A stretch of 41,211 nt of DNA from Actinomycetes bacterium (GCA_029777095.1 JAKOTS010000112.1:1-41211), one strand, 5' to 3'; positions 32,831 to 40,923 are shown, numbered from the stretch's first letter. The notes: generated by a model from the letters alone, not told the origin. Made by a program: numbers and translations.

Positions 32831-32836
32831 TAGCGT
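32831..32836 (+). promoter_or_regulatory. Candidate leaderless -10 of the small membrane peptide/gnd unit
   Basis: TAGCGT, exactly six bases before the ATG at 32843; no ribosome binding site is present. Confidence 0.5.
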
Positions 32837-32842
32837 GGGGAC

Positions 32843-32962
32843 ATGGATTCAACTCTTGGCACACAGATCATTGTCGGCATCCTCGGCGTCGTCGCCGGCC
32901 TCGGTGTGCTCCTCACCGTGTTCGCGTGCTGGTCGCTGGGCCGCGCCAACTACCGGGGCTAA
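32843..32962 (+). CDS. 39-residue single-pass membrane peptide upstream of gnd
   Basis: Small ORF beginning MDSTLGTQIIVGILGVVAGL, continuing through a hydrophobic stretch (about residues 9-31) to WSLGRANYRG and TAA. The short N-terminus without positive charges and the Arg-rich C-terminus predict one membrane helix with the C-terminus inside. The ATG has a -10 at exactly six bases, the same leaderless pattern as the known genes here, which argues it is expressed. It ends 20 bases before the gnd GTG, whose AAGGAG lies in the gap, so the two are probably one transcript. I do not recognise a family. Confidence 0.6.
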   Translation: MDSTLGTQIIVGILGVVAGLGVLLTVFACWSLGRANYRG

Positions 32963-32982
32963 TCACATCGCAAGGAGCAATT

Positions 32983-34467
32983 GTGTCTGAAACCGCTGCA
33001 CCACACGCATCCGACATCCAGGCAGGCGCTCGCGCGAACATCGGCGTCGTCGGGCTTGCCGTCATGGGCTCCAATCTTGCGCGAAACCTCGCCAGCCGCG
33101 AGGGCAACACCGTGGCGATCTTCAATCGCAGCCACGAGAAGACCGAGCACCTGGTCGCGACGCATCCCGAGGCCGGCTTTGCGCCAAGCACGAGTTACGC
33201 CGAGTTTGCGGCCTCACTGCAGCGCCCCCGCACCGCGATCATCATGGTCAAGGCCGGCGCCCCCACCGACGCGGTCATCGACTCGCTCGTCGCGGTGTTT
33301 GAGCCCGGCGACATCATCGTCGATGGCGGCAACGCGCTGTTCACCGACACCATCCGGCGCGAGCGTGCGGTGCGCGCGACCGGCATCAACTTCGTGGGCG
33401 CGGGCATCTCCGGCGGCGAGGAGGGCGCGCTCCTCGGCCCCTCGATCATGCCCGGCGGCTCAGACGAGTCGTGGGTGACCCTCGGCCCGATCCTGCGTTC
33501 GATCGCCGCGGTCGCCGAGGGCGAACCGTGCGTCACGCACGTGGGGCACGACGGCTCCGGCCACTTCGTGAAGATGATCCACAACGGCATCGAGTATGCC
33601 GACATGCAGCTCATCTCCGAGGCCTACGACCTCATCCGCCACGGCACCGGCAAGACGCCCGCCCAGATCGCCGATATTTTCAGTGAGTGGAACCGCGGCG
33701 AGCTCGAGTCGTACCTGATCGAGATCACCGCCGAGGTGCTGCGCCAGATCGACGCCCGCACCGGCGCCCCGCTGATCGACGTCATCCTCGACGAGGCCGG
33801 CTCCAAGGGCACGGGCGTGTGGACGGTACAGAATGCGCTCGCGCTTGGCGTTCCCGTTTCGGGTATCGCCGAGGCGGTCTTCGCCCGCTCCCTCTCGTCA
33901 CACCCCGAGCAGCGACTCGTCTCGGGTAATCTTCCCGGCCCTCAGCAGACACTGACGGTGCCCGACGAGGCGGCCTTCATCGAAGACGTTCGCCTCGCGC
34001 TCTATGCCTCGAAGATCGTTGCGTACTCGCAGGGCTTCGACGCGATTCGCGCCGGCGCGATGGAATACAACTGGACCATCGACCTCGGCGCGATCGCCAA
34101 AATCTGGCGCGGCGGCTGCATCATCCGCGCCCAGTTCCTCAACCGCATCGCCGACGCCTACGCGGCCGAGCCCGACATGCCCGTGCTGCTCACGGCGCCC
34201 TACTTCGTCGAGGCATTCGGCCGGGCGCAGGCAGGGTGGCGCCGAGTCGCTTCGGCGGCAGCGGGCTCCGGCATCCCCGCCCCCGCGTTTTCTTCATCGC
34301 TTTCGTACTATGACGGCCTCCGCGCCGACCACCTTCCCGCGGCCCTCGTGCAGGGCCAGCGCGACTTCTTCGGCGCGCACACGTACCGCCGTCGTGACAT
34401 GGCGGGCACGTTCCACACGCTGTGGTCGGGCGATCGCAGCGAGATCGAAGCAGACGACACGCACTAG
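32983..34467 (+). CDS. gnd: 6-phosphogluconate dehydrogenase, decarboxylating
   Basis: 494 residues. It oxidises 6-phosphogluconate to ribulose 5-phosphate with NADP. Seen are the nucleotide-binding IGVVGLAVMGSNLARN, VDGGNALFTDT, the GAGISGGEEGALLGPSIMPGG loop, and the active-site GSGHFVKMIHNGIEYADMQL with its lysine. DEAGSKGTGVWTVQNAL and FFGAHTYRRRD mark the C-terminal dimer domain. The GTG at 32983 follows AAGGAG by about six bases. An upstream extension of 19 codons overlapping the small peptide gene is discounted. The long form fits the NADP enzyme. Weak GC hairpins (34480-34515) separate it from convergent corA. Confidence 0.96.
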   Translation: MSETAAPHASDIQAGARANIGVVGLAVMGSNLARNLASREGNTVAIFNRSHEKTEHLVATHPEAGFAPSTSYAEFAASLQRPRTAIIMVKAGAPTDAVIDSLVAVFEPGDIIVDGGNALFTDTIRRERAVRATGINFVGAGISGGEEGALLGPSIMPGGSDESWVTLGPILRSIAAVAEGEPCVTHVGHDGSGHFVKMIHNGIEYADMQLISEAYDLIRHGTGKTPAQIADIFSEWNRGELESYLIEITAEVLRQIDARTGAPLIDVILDEAGSKGTGVWTVQNALALGVPVSGIAEAVFARSLSSHPEQRLVSGNLPGPQQTLTVPDEAAFIEDVRLALYASKIVAYSQGFDAIRAGAMEYNWTIDLGAIAKIWRGGCIIRAQFLNRIADAYAAEPDMPVLLTAPYFVEAFGRAQAGWRRVASAAAGSGIPAPAFSSSLSYYDGLRADHLPAALVQGQRDFFGAHTYRRRDMAGTFHTLWSGDRSEIEADDTH

Positions 34468-34479
34468 CGCCGTATCGCG

Positions 34480-34515
34480 CCCGCGGTGCGGGTGACGGCT
34501 GCCGGAGCCCCGGCA
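34480..34515. terminator. Two short GC hairpins between convergent gnd and corA
   Basis: CCCGC-GGT-GCGGG at 34480-34492 and TGCCGG-AGCC-CCGGCA at 34500-34515. The stems are short, there is no T-run, and they lie in the 58-base convergent gap. They are plausible weak terminators only. Confidence 0.3.
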
Positions 34516-34525
34516 TCCGCTCGCC

Positions 34526-35521
34526 CTACAACCAGCCCTTGGTCTTGAACACCGTGAACAGTGTGACGCTCGAGGCGAGCATCAGCGCGAGCGCCATGGG
34601 GTACCCGAACGCCCAGTGCAGTTCCGGCATGAGGTCGAAGTTCATGCCGTAGATGCCGCCGACGAGGGTGGGCGCGAACAGGATCGCTGCCCAGCCCGAG
34701 ACCTTTTTGACCTGCTCGTTCTGCTGGAGTCCGAGCGCATTCTGCTGCTGGGTCACGATCGTTGAGTGCACGATGAGCGCGTTCTCGAGAATCGCACGGA
34801 ACGCGGATGCCCGCTCGATCACTCGTATCGCGTGGTCGTGCACATCGCGCAGCGACCGGGCGATTTCAATGTTGATGCCAAAGCTGGCGGCATCCATCTG
34901 CAGCCGCTCGAGCATCGGTGTCAGCGGCTCGACCGCGCGTTGAAAGTCGATCACCTCGCGGGCGAGGCCAAAGATACGGAGCGAGATATCGGCGTTGGCG
35001 TCGAAGAGGTCGTTCTCGATCTCGTCGATGTCATTCTCAAGCCCCGCGATGACCGGCTGGTAACCGTCGACCACCTCGTCGATGATCGCGTAAAACACGG
35101 CCATCGTGCCGTGCCCGAGCAGGTCCGGGCTCGCCTCAAGGCGACGGCGCACGCGGCCGAGGTCGGGCGCTTCGGCATGGCGCACCGTCACGACAAAACG
35201 CGGCCCCACAAACACATGTACCTCGCCGAACTCGACCTCCTCGGTCTCGTCGAGGTAGCGGGCCGGCCGCAAGACGACGAACGTGTCGCTGCCGTAGCGC
35301 TCGAGCTTCGCGCGCTGATGCCCGGTCAGCGCGTCTTCGATGACCAGTTCGTGGAGGCCCAGCTCGGCGGCAAGCTCGCGCAGCTCTGACTCATCGGGAC
35401 GGTAGAGCCCGATCCACGCCATCCCGTCGCCCTCGCGCAGCTGCGCGAACGTTTCGTCGAGCGTGCTCGGCGACGCGACTCGGCGCCCGTCCACATAGAT
35501 CCCGTTGTCAACGATTGCCAC
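34526..35521 (-). CDS. corA: CorA-family magnesium/cobalt transporter
   Basis: 331 residues. A soluble N-terminal alpha/beta domain and long helices (GLENDIDEIENDLFDANADI ... NALGLQQNEQVKKVSGW) lead to two C-terminal membrane helices. The pore signature YGMNF (near residue 292) follows the first helix, and MPEL replaces the common MPEL/MPEx loop intact. The C-terminus is basic (FKTKGWL), as in CorA pentamers. I start at GTG 35521, which has AAGGGGG upstream; 16 more codons are open but unsupported. It diverges from a two-component system across 121 bases, which could mean shared control by Mg or envelope signals (inference). Confidence 0.92.
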   Translation of the reverse strand: MAIVDNGIYVDGRRVASPSTLDETFAQLREGDGMAWIGLYRPDESELRELAAELGLHELVIEDALTGHQRAKLERYGSDTFVVLRPARYLDETEEVEFGEVHVFVGPRFVVTVRHAEAPDLGRVRRRLEASPDLLGHGTMAVFYAIIDEVVDGYQPVIAGLENDIDEIENDLFDANADISLRIFGLAREVIDFQRAVEPLTPMLERLQMDAASFGINIEIARSLRDVHDHAIRVIERASAFRAILENALIVHSTIVTQQQNALGLQQNEQVKKVSGWAAILFAPTLVGGIYGMNFDLMPELHWAFGYPMALALMLASSVTLFTVFKTKGWL

Positions 35522-35558
35522 GATGCCCCCTTGCACGTTGCCGAAGCCTGCTCTGCCC

Positions 35559-35564
35559 ACTCTA
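35559..35564 (-). promoter_or_regulatory. Candidate corA -10 element
   Basis: TAGAGT on the minus strand, 37 bases before the GTG, leaving a leader of about 30 bases that carries a Shine-Dalgarno sequence. Confidence 0.35.
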
Positions 35565-35630
35565 ACCACGGCGCGTTCGCGCTCTCAGCAATCACACACC
35601 TGATGCATAGAAAGCCCCGCGCGACGTGGG

Positions 35631-35636
35631 CACAAT
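35631..35636 (+). promoter_or_regulatory. Candidate -10 of the response-regulator gene
   Basis: CACAAT, six bases before the ATG at 35643. It departs from TANNNT at the first base, but the spacing equals that of the other leaderless starts. Confidence 0.35.
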
Positions 35637-35642
35637 AGAAGC

Positions 35643-36368
35643 ATGTCCGCTGCCCCCACTCCCCTGCTCCGCGCCGATGGCACACCCGTGCGCGTCCTGC
35701 TCGTCGACGATGAGCCGATGCTCACCGACCTGCTGTCGATGGCGCTTCGTATGGAGGGCTGGGTCGTGCAGACCGCGGCGTCAGGTTCTGCCGCACTCGC
35801 CGGCGCACAGGAGTTCTTGCCCGACGCGATGGTGCTCGATGTGATGATGCCCGACCTCGACGGCCTTCAGGTGCTTCGACGCCTCCGTGCCGCCGGCAAC
35901 GATGTGCCGGTGCTGTTTCTGACAGCCCGGGATGCCGTGGGTGATCGCATTGCGGGACTCACGGCCGGCGGCGACGACTACGTGACGAAGCCGTTCAGCC
36001 TGGAGGAGGTCGTCGCGAGGCTGCGTGCGCTGATGCGCCGCGCCGGCACCGCGCACAGCGCCGGCGACAATCCCGTGCTCCGCATCGGCGACCTCACGCT
36101 CAACGAAGACAGCCACGAGGTCGAGCGTGCGGGCACCCCCATCGATCTGACGGCAACCGAGTTCGAGCTGCTGCGATATCTCATGCGCAATCCGCGCCGC
36201 GTGATGTCGCGCGCACAGATTCTCGACCGCGTCTGGAGCTACGATTTCGGCGGCAAATCGAGTGTGGTCGAGCTCTATATCTCGTATCTGCGCAAGAAGA
36301 TCGATGCCGGTCGCGAGCCCCTGCTCCACACGGTTCGTGGCGCAGGCTACATGATCAAGGCCGCTTGA
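35643..36368 (+). CDS. OmpR/PhoB-family response regulator
   Basis: 241 residues. The receiver domain has the acidic pair in LLVDDEP (residues 20-26), phosphoacceptor Asp66 in MVLDVMMPD, a conserved Thr/Ala in FLTARDA and Lys in DYVTKPFS. The C-terminal winged helix (LTATEFELLRYLMRNPRRVM ... SVVELYISYLRKKID ... TVRGAGYMIKAA) is OmpR-type. The stop overlaps the ATG of the sensor kinase by one base. It resembles TcrA/PhoP-like actinobacterial regulators. Its regulon is unknown. It faces away from corA. No ribosome binding site precedes the ATG. Confidence 0.93.
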   Translation: MSAAPTPLLRADGTPVRVLLVDDEPMLTDLLSMALRMEGWVVQTAASGSAALAGAQEFLPDAMVLDVMMPDLDGLQVLRRLRAAGNDVPVLFLTARDAVGDRIAGLTAGGDDYVTKPFSLEEVVARLRALMRRAGTAHSAGDNPVLRIGDLTLNEDSHEVERAGTPIDLTATEFELLRYLMRNPRRVMSRAQILDRVWSYDFGGKSSVVELYISYLRKKIDAGREPLLHTVRGAGYMIKAA

Positions 36369-37864
36369 TGTCGCAGGCACCGGCGACCGCGACACCGCCG
36401 CCCGCGCGGTGGAGCCTGCAGCGGCGGCTGATGGTGACCGTCGTCGGTATCGTGTCGCTCCTCGTGATTCTCGTCGCACTGACGAGCGCCGCCACCCTCG
36501 GCCGCGTGCTTGAGCAGCGCCTTGATTCACAGCTGTGGGCAACGACACAGCGGGTGAATGCACAGCTCGGCGAAAGCACCTTCCCCGCCTACACGACGAA
36601 TCCGATCGCGATCCTCTCTTCGGGGGCGCAGCCAAGCGGGCTGCTGATCGCGGTCTATTCCGCCGGCACAACCTCCGGCGCATGGATCAGCCCCGAGGGA
36701 CTCGTGCAGGCACTCGATAGCGCGCAACTGAGCGATCTCGCCAGGGGCGTCACCTCCGGGCCCAGCGGGCCCGCCGATACGGTCGAACTCGGCGGCGACC
36801 TCGGCTCGTACCGCATCAGCACGACCCGCACCCCGACATCGATCGCGATCGTGGGCTTGCCGCGCGCCGAGGTGCAACAAACCATCACCGAGTTGCTCGT
36901 CACAATCGCGCTGGTGACCGCCGGCGGCCTGCTCGTGCTGGGCGCCGCCACGGCGCTCGTGGTGCAGCTGGGGCTCAGGCCCCTCAAATCGATCGCCGGC
37001 ACCGCCGCCCGGGTCGCCCGCCAACCGCTCTCGTCCGGGGCCGTCACGATCACCGAGCGGGTGCCGGTCGCCGAGGCCGACCCACGCACCGAGATCGGCC
37101 AGGTCGGCGCGGCGCTGAACACCCTGCTCGATCACGTCGACACGGCGCTCGATGACCGGCATGAAACAGAAGAGCGGATGCGCCGATTCGTCGCAGACGC
37201 CAGCCACGAGTTGCGCACACCGCTGTCATCGATCCGCGGCTACACCGAGCTGACGCTGAGGGACCCCACGCTCGGCGAGCTCGCCACGGCGTCGCTTGAG
37301 CGCATTCAGGCGCAGTCGCTCCGCATGACCACGCTCGTCGAAGACCTGCTCCTGCTCGCGCGACTCGAGGAGGGGCAAGAGCTTGTGTATGGCAGCGTCG
37401 ACCTGTCGCTCCTGGCGGTCGAGGCCGTCAGCGATGCGCACGCGGCCTACCGCGATCACCGCTTCATGCTCGACGTGCCCGACGCCCCCGTGGTCATCGC
37501 CGGCGACGCCTCACGCCTCGCTCAGGTGTTCGCGAATCTGCTCGCAAACGCGGGCACACACAGCCCGCCCGGCACGGCCGTCACGGTCACGGTCGAGCCC
37601 CAGGCCGAGTACGTCGTCCTTTCGGTGCGAGATGCTGGGCCGGGCATCGACCCCGAACTTCGCGACGAGCTCTTCGCACGCTTCGCGCGCGCTGATCGTT
37701 CGCGCTCTCGCGGCACCGGCGGGTCTGGCCTAGGACTCTCGATCGTGCGCGCGATCGTCGAGGCTCATCACGGGCAGATCACGGTGCAGAGCACGCCCGG
37801 CGACACGGTGTTCGCGGTGCGCCTGCCCGTTCGCCGGCCGAACCAGGCCGACGAACCGGCCTAG
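36368..37864 (+). CDS. Two-component sensor histidine kinase
   Basis: 498 residues. Membrane helix 1 lies at about residues 18-42, then an extracytoplasmic sensor region of about 130 residues, helix 2 near 172-196 and a HAMP segment (LRPLKSIAGTAARVARQPL). The dimerisation/phosphoacceptor box is FVADASHELRTPLSSIRGYT with His near 279. The ATPase domain has N-box QVFANLLANAGTHSPP, G1 DAGPGID and G2 GGSGLGLSIV. The N-box reads NAGTH where NAxxY/F is common. It is coupled to the response regulator by TGATG. Its stop shares the CTAG tetranucleotide with the stop of the convergent MFS gene. The signal is unknown. Confidence 0.93.
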   Translation: MSQAPATATPPPARWSLQRRLMVTVVGIVSLLVILVALTSAATLGRVLEQRLDSQLWATTQRVNAQLGESTFPAYTTNPIAILSSGAQPSGLLIAVYSAGTTSGAWISPEGLVQALDSAQLSDLARGVTSGPSGPADTVELGGDLGSYRISTTRTPTSIAIVGLPRAEVQQTITELLVTIALVTAGGLLVLGAATALVVQLGLRPLKSIAGTAARVARQPLSSGAVTITERVPVAEADPRTEIGQVGAALNTLLDHVDTALDDRHETEERMRRFVADASHELRTPLSSIRGYTELTLRDPTLGELATASLERIQAQSLRMTTLVEDLLLLARLEEGQELVYGSVDLSLLAVEAVSDAHAAYRDHRFMLDVPDAPVVIAGDASRLAQVFANLLANAGTHSPPGTAVTVTVEPQAEYVVLSVRDAGPGIDPELRDELFARFARADRSRSRGTGGSGLGLSIVRAIVEAHHGQITVQSTPGDTVFAVRLPVRRPNQADEPA

Positions 37865-39273
37865 TCTTCGGCGCTGGTCGACGCGCGCTCGCGCGGACTC
37901 GACACTCCCGACGGCGCAACGGGGATGTGCGCGCGGGGCCTCGACGTCGGCACATCGGCAGGAAACTCGCGGAGCGCACGCGCTGCGATCTCTTCTCCGG
38001 ATATGACGGCAAACGTTTCGATCGACCGCGGTCCATCATCGAGGCTCAGCCGGAATCGCTGGCCGTCTCGGCGGGTGACCCGGCCAGTAGCGAACAACCA
38101 GATGACCGCGATCAGGAACACAAGCAGCGCCGCGCCCGCTCCAACGAGAATCGCAGCCCGTGGTCCCGCGTGCGCCGCGATCGACCCGATGATAGGCGCA
38201 CCAAGGGCGGTGCCCCCCATGCTCACGGCCATGTAGAGGGCGAGCACCCGACCGCGCAGCTCGGGAGCGCTGGTGGTCTGCACCACACCATTTGCCGTGG
38301 CCAAGATGGTCACGACGGCAAAGCCCGTGAACACGAGCGTCACGGCGTATAGCCAGTAAGAGGGCATGAACGCCGATACGCCGGCAGCCACCCCGTACAG
38401 CGCACTGCCCCACATCACCACGCGAATGCGTGCCTGGGGCCGGCCCGCGGTCATCAACGCGCCGATGAGAGACCCGACGGCCAGGAACGTGTTGAGGAGG
38501 CCAAAGCCGTCTGCGCCTTGGCCAAATTCAAGCGCCATCGTCGATGCCACGATCGGAAAGTTCATCGCGAACCCGCCGACAACGAGCACAAGGAGAAACA
38601 CGATGAGCAGATCGGAGCGCCCCGCAACATAGCGGAAGCCATCCGCAAGCCCCGTCGCCCGCCCGATGGGCGTACGCGGGTTGAGCTCACGAACGCGGAT
38701 CAACAACAACAGCACGATCATCATGACGAACGTTCCGGCATTGATGAGGAATACCCAACCCGTACCCACGGCGACGATCATGATCCCCGCAAGCGCGGGA
38801 CCAACGAGGCGCGCCATGTTGAATGACGCGGCGTTGAGCGCAACAGCATTCGACATATTGTGATGCGCGACCAGGTCGGAGACGAATGTCTGTCGCGCCG
38901 GGTTATCGAACGCGGTGAGAACGCCGAGGGCCGCCGCGAGTGCGAACATCCAGTGCAACGTCATCGTCCCGCTCAAGAGCATGAGGCCAACGGTTGCGGC
39001 GAGAAGCGCCAGCAGAATCTGGGTGACGAGCAGCAGCTTTCGTCGGTCAAAACGGTCGGCGACCCAACCCGTAACCGGGACGAGCAACAACTGCGGTGAG
39101 AACTGCAACGCCATCGTGATGCCGACGGCGGATGCGTCGTTCTCGGTGAGCTCGGTCAGCACCACCCAACTCTGTGCGGTGGACTGCATCCACATACCCG
39201 CGCCAGACACCAGCGCCCCGATGAACCAGAGTCGATAGTTGTATGACGTGAGTGAGCGAAACATTGTGTTCAT
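37861..39273 (-). CDS. MFS transporter, enterobactin-exporter-like (MFS_3 type)
   Basis: 470 residues with 10-12 membrane helices. The family N-terminus FRSLTSYNYRLWFIGALVS is followed by GMWMQSTAQSWVV, the loop 2-3 motif WVADRFDRRKLLLVTQ and TAFDNPARQTFVSDLV, typical of MFS_3/TMEM-like exporters of drugs or siderophores. The last 65 residues form a hydrophilic tail (RRDGQRFRLSLDDG onward). I start at ATG 39273; a GGAGG lies some distance upstream in a GGAGGACCTCC palindrome. Such exporters are often paired with a MarR repressor. None is found here, though a MarR-like palindrome lies about 230 bases upstream. Confidence 0.88.
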   Translation of the reverse strand: MNTMFRSLTSYNYRLWFIGALVSGAGMWMQSTAQSWVVLTELTENDASAVGITMALQFSPQLLLVPVTGWVADRFDRRKLLLVTQILLALLAATVGLMLLSGTMTLHWMFALAAALGVLTAFDNPARQTFVSDLVAHHNMSNAVALNAASFNMARLVGPALAGIMIVAVGTGWVFLINAGTFVMMIVLLLLIRVRELNPRTPIGRATGLADGFRYVAGRSDLLIVFLLVLVVGGFAMNFPIVASTMALEFGQGADGFGLLNTFLAVGSLIGALMTAGRPQARIRVVMWGSALYGVAAGVSAFMPSYWLYAVTLVFTGFAVVTILATANGVVQTTSAPELRGRVLALYMAVSMGGTALGAPIIGSIAAHAGPRAAILVGAGAALLVFLIAVIWLFATGRVTRRDGQRFRLSLDDGPRSIETFAVISGEEIAARALREFPADVPTSRPRAHIPVAPSGVSSPRERASTSAED

Positions 39274-39742
39274 CGCTTGGAGGTCCTCCGCGTGGATGTT
39301 GAAGCGGCGCGAAGCGGGGTGCACTCGTGGGTGATGACGGTGCAGCGGCGCTGGGCGTGCAAAAAGTTCGGGAGCGTGTCCGCGGCGCGGGAGGGAACCT
39401 GCGAGCTGCCCCTCCCGGCCGCGAAGAACGCGGGCGGAGATGCAACAAGAGGTCGATCGAGAGGAGCGACTGTGCGTCTCATGAATTGCGAGTGTATGTC
39501 ATTAGCATGGCTAATCATAATCGGCGGCGTCCTCCGACCCTCATCGGGCGCGCTGCGACCCCGCACAACAGCCCGAGTGCCGTCATGATCGCCGCCGGTA
39601 TCCGGAACTCACATATGCTGTCTGGCATCCCTCGAATTCACGAGAACGCAAGTTCCCATGAGTCGTCGAGGGCAATTTCACGAATACAACACCAATCGCA
39701 GCGCTCGCTGACATGCGGCGTGCGTGCGGAGAGAGGTCAACA
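39274..39742. other. 469-base intergenic region between the MFS and acyl-CoA dehydrogenase genes
   Basis: The largest gap in the window, serving two divergent genes. All frames here give low-quality, Arg/Ser-rich translations, and I support no gene. It holds the palindrome at 39501-39515, an interrupted inverted repeat (39629-39635 with 39666-39672), and the AGAGAGG ribosome site of the acyl-CoA dehydrogenase at its right end. A minus-strand frame (39270-39566) ends in an ATGA overlap with the MFS start, but its sequence does not resemble a protein. The gap could contain the decayed remains of a regulator gene. Confidence 0.6.
39501..39515. promoter_or_regulatory. MarR-type palindromic operator candidate
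   Basis: ATTAGC-ATG-GCTAAT: perfect 6-base arms around a 3-base centre in an AT-rich pocket of otherwise GC-rich DNA. TTAGC-type palindromes are typical MarR-family operators. On the minus strand it sits near -10-like TATGAT and TACACT in the MFS direction, where a repressor could block the exporter promoter. Confidence 0.45.
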
Positions 39743-40918
39743 ATGTCGTTGATATACACACCGGAGGAGGAAGCCTTCCGCGCAGAAGTGCGGACCTTCC
39801 TTCAGAACGAATATCCCGAAGAGGTCAAAGAAGTCATCCGCGCGGGCAAACGCCCGAACCGTGAGCAGATGATCGCTGGCCAGAAGGCACTCGCTAAGGG
39901 TGGCTACGCCGCTCCGAAGTGGCCCGTCGAGTGGGGCGGCAAAGACTGGACGCCCATGCAGTCGTTCATTTTCTCGGACGAGGTGCTCGAGAACGATATC
40001 GCGCCGACCAACGGCTTCGGCATCGGCCTGCTTGCGCCCGTCATCACTGAGTTCGCAACGCAGGAGCAGAAGGAACGCTTCCTTCCCGCGATCTACAACG
40101 CAGACCAGTACTGGTGCCAGGGCTTCTCCGAGCCCGAGGCTGGCTCGGACCTCGCTTCGCTGCGCACGCGCGCCGTTCGCGATGGCGACAACTACATCGT
40201 CAACGGCCAGAAGATGTGGACGACCGAGGCGCACCACGCCGACTGGATCTTCATGCTGGTCCGCACCGACCCGAACGCGCCCAAGCGCCAGATGGGTATC
40301 TCGTTCCTCCTGATCGACATGAAGACCCCTGGCGTCAGCGTGCGCAAGATCCGTCTCATGGACGGCGAGCACGAGGTCAACGAGGTCTTCTTCGACAACG
40401 TGGTTGTCCCCGCTGAGAACCTCATCGGTGAAGAGAACAAGGGCTGGACCTACGCCAAGTTCCTCCTCGGCAACGAGCGCGGTGGCATGTCGAACGCAAA
40501 GCCGTTCTGGCGCCGCCTTGCGGTCGCGAAGAAGGAAGCTGCCAAGGTGCAGCTCGAAAACGGCACGCTGATGGACGACATCCTGTTCCGTGCTCGCCTC
40601 GCCGAGCTCGAGACCAAGATCACCGCGTTCGAAGAGACCGCGCTGCGCCTCAAGGGCACCTCGGCCGATGGCGCGCCCAACCCGGGTGGTTCGGTCATCA
40701 AACTGCGAGGCACCGAACTCATGCAGGAGCTCACGGCTCTCTTGATCGATGTCGCTGGCCCCAACGCCCGCGTGTTCGAAAACGACGGCCTGAGTGGCGT
40801 CGAGGCATGGCAGTCAGCCACCGTCCACACGTATCTGAACACCCGCAAGGTGACCATCTTCGGAGGCTCCAGCGAAGTTCAGCGCTCGATCATCGCCTCC
40901 GCGATTCTGGGGCTGTGA
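39743..40918 (+). CDS. Acyl-CoA dehydrogenase family protein (PimC-like large subunit)
   Basis: 391-residue FAD enzyme for alpha,beta-dehydrogenation of an acyl-CoA. The N-terminal helical domain (YTPEEEAFRAEVRTFLQNEY, YAAPKWPVEWGGKDW) leads to the middle beta domain with WCQGFSEPEAGSDLASL and IVNGQKMWTTEAHHADW. The C-terminal helical domain ends in TIFGGSSEVQRSIIASAILGL. The P-x-W-P-x-E-W-G-G pattern and pairing with a second, shorter subunit resemble pimeloyl-CoA/steroid-type heteromeric dehydrogenases. The ATG at 39743 follows AGAGAGG. The next gene begins at or within six bases of its stop, so they are one operon. Substrate cannot be decided. Confidence 0.9.
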   Translation: MSLIYTPEEEAFRAEVRTFLQNEYPEEVKEVIRAGKRPNREQMIAGQKALAKGGYAAPKWPVEWGGKDWTPMQSFIFSDEVLENDIAPTNGFGIGLLAPVITEFATQEQKERFLPAIYNADQYWCQGFSEPEAGSDLASLRTRAVRDGDNYIVNGQKMWTTEAHHADWIFMLVRTDPNAPKRQMGISFLLIDMKTPGVSVRKIRLMDGEHEVNEVFFDNVVVPAENLIGEENKGWTYAKFLLGNERGGMSNAKPFWRRLAVAKKEAAKVQLENGTLMDDILFRARLAELETKITAFEETALRLKGTSADGAPNPGGSVIKLRGTELMQELTALLIDVAGPNARVFENDGLSGVEAWQSATVHTYLNTRKVTIFGGSSEVQRSIIASAILGL

Positions 40919-40923
40919 CCAAT

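Noticed and set aside
39270..39566. 98-codon minus-strand frame ending in ATGA overlap with the MFS start
   Set aside because: The overlap is suggestive of coupling, but the product is Arg/Ser/Pro-rich without any family pattern and no ribosome site was found at its candidate starts. Kept only as a possible relic.
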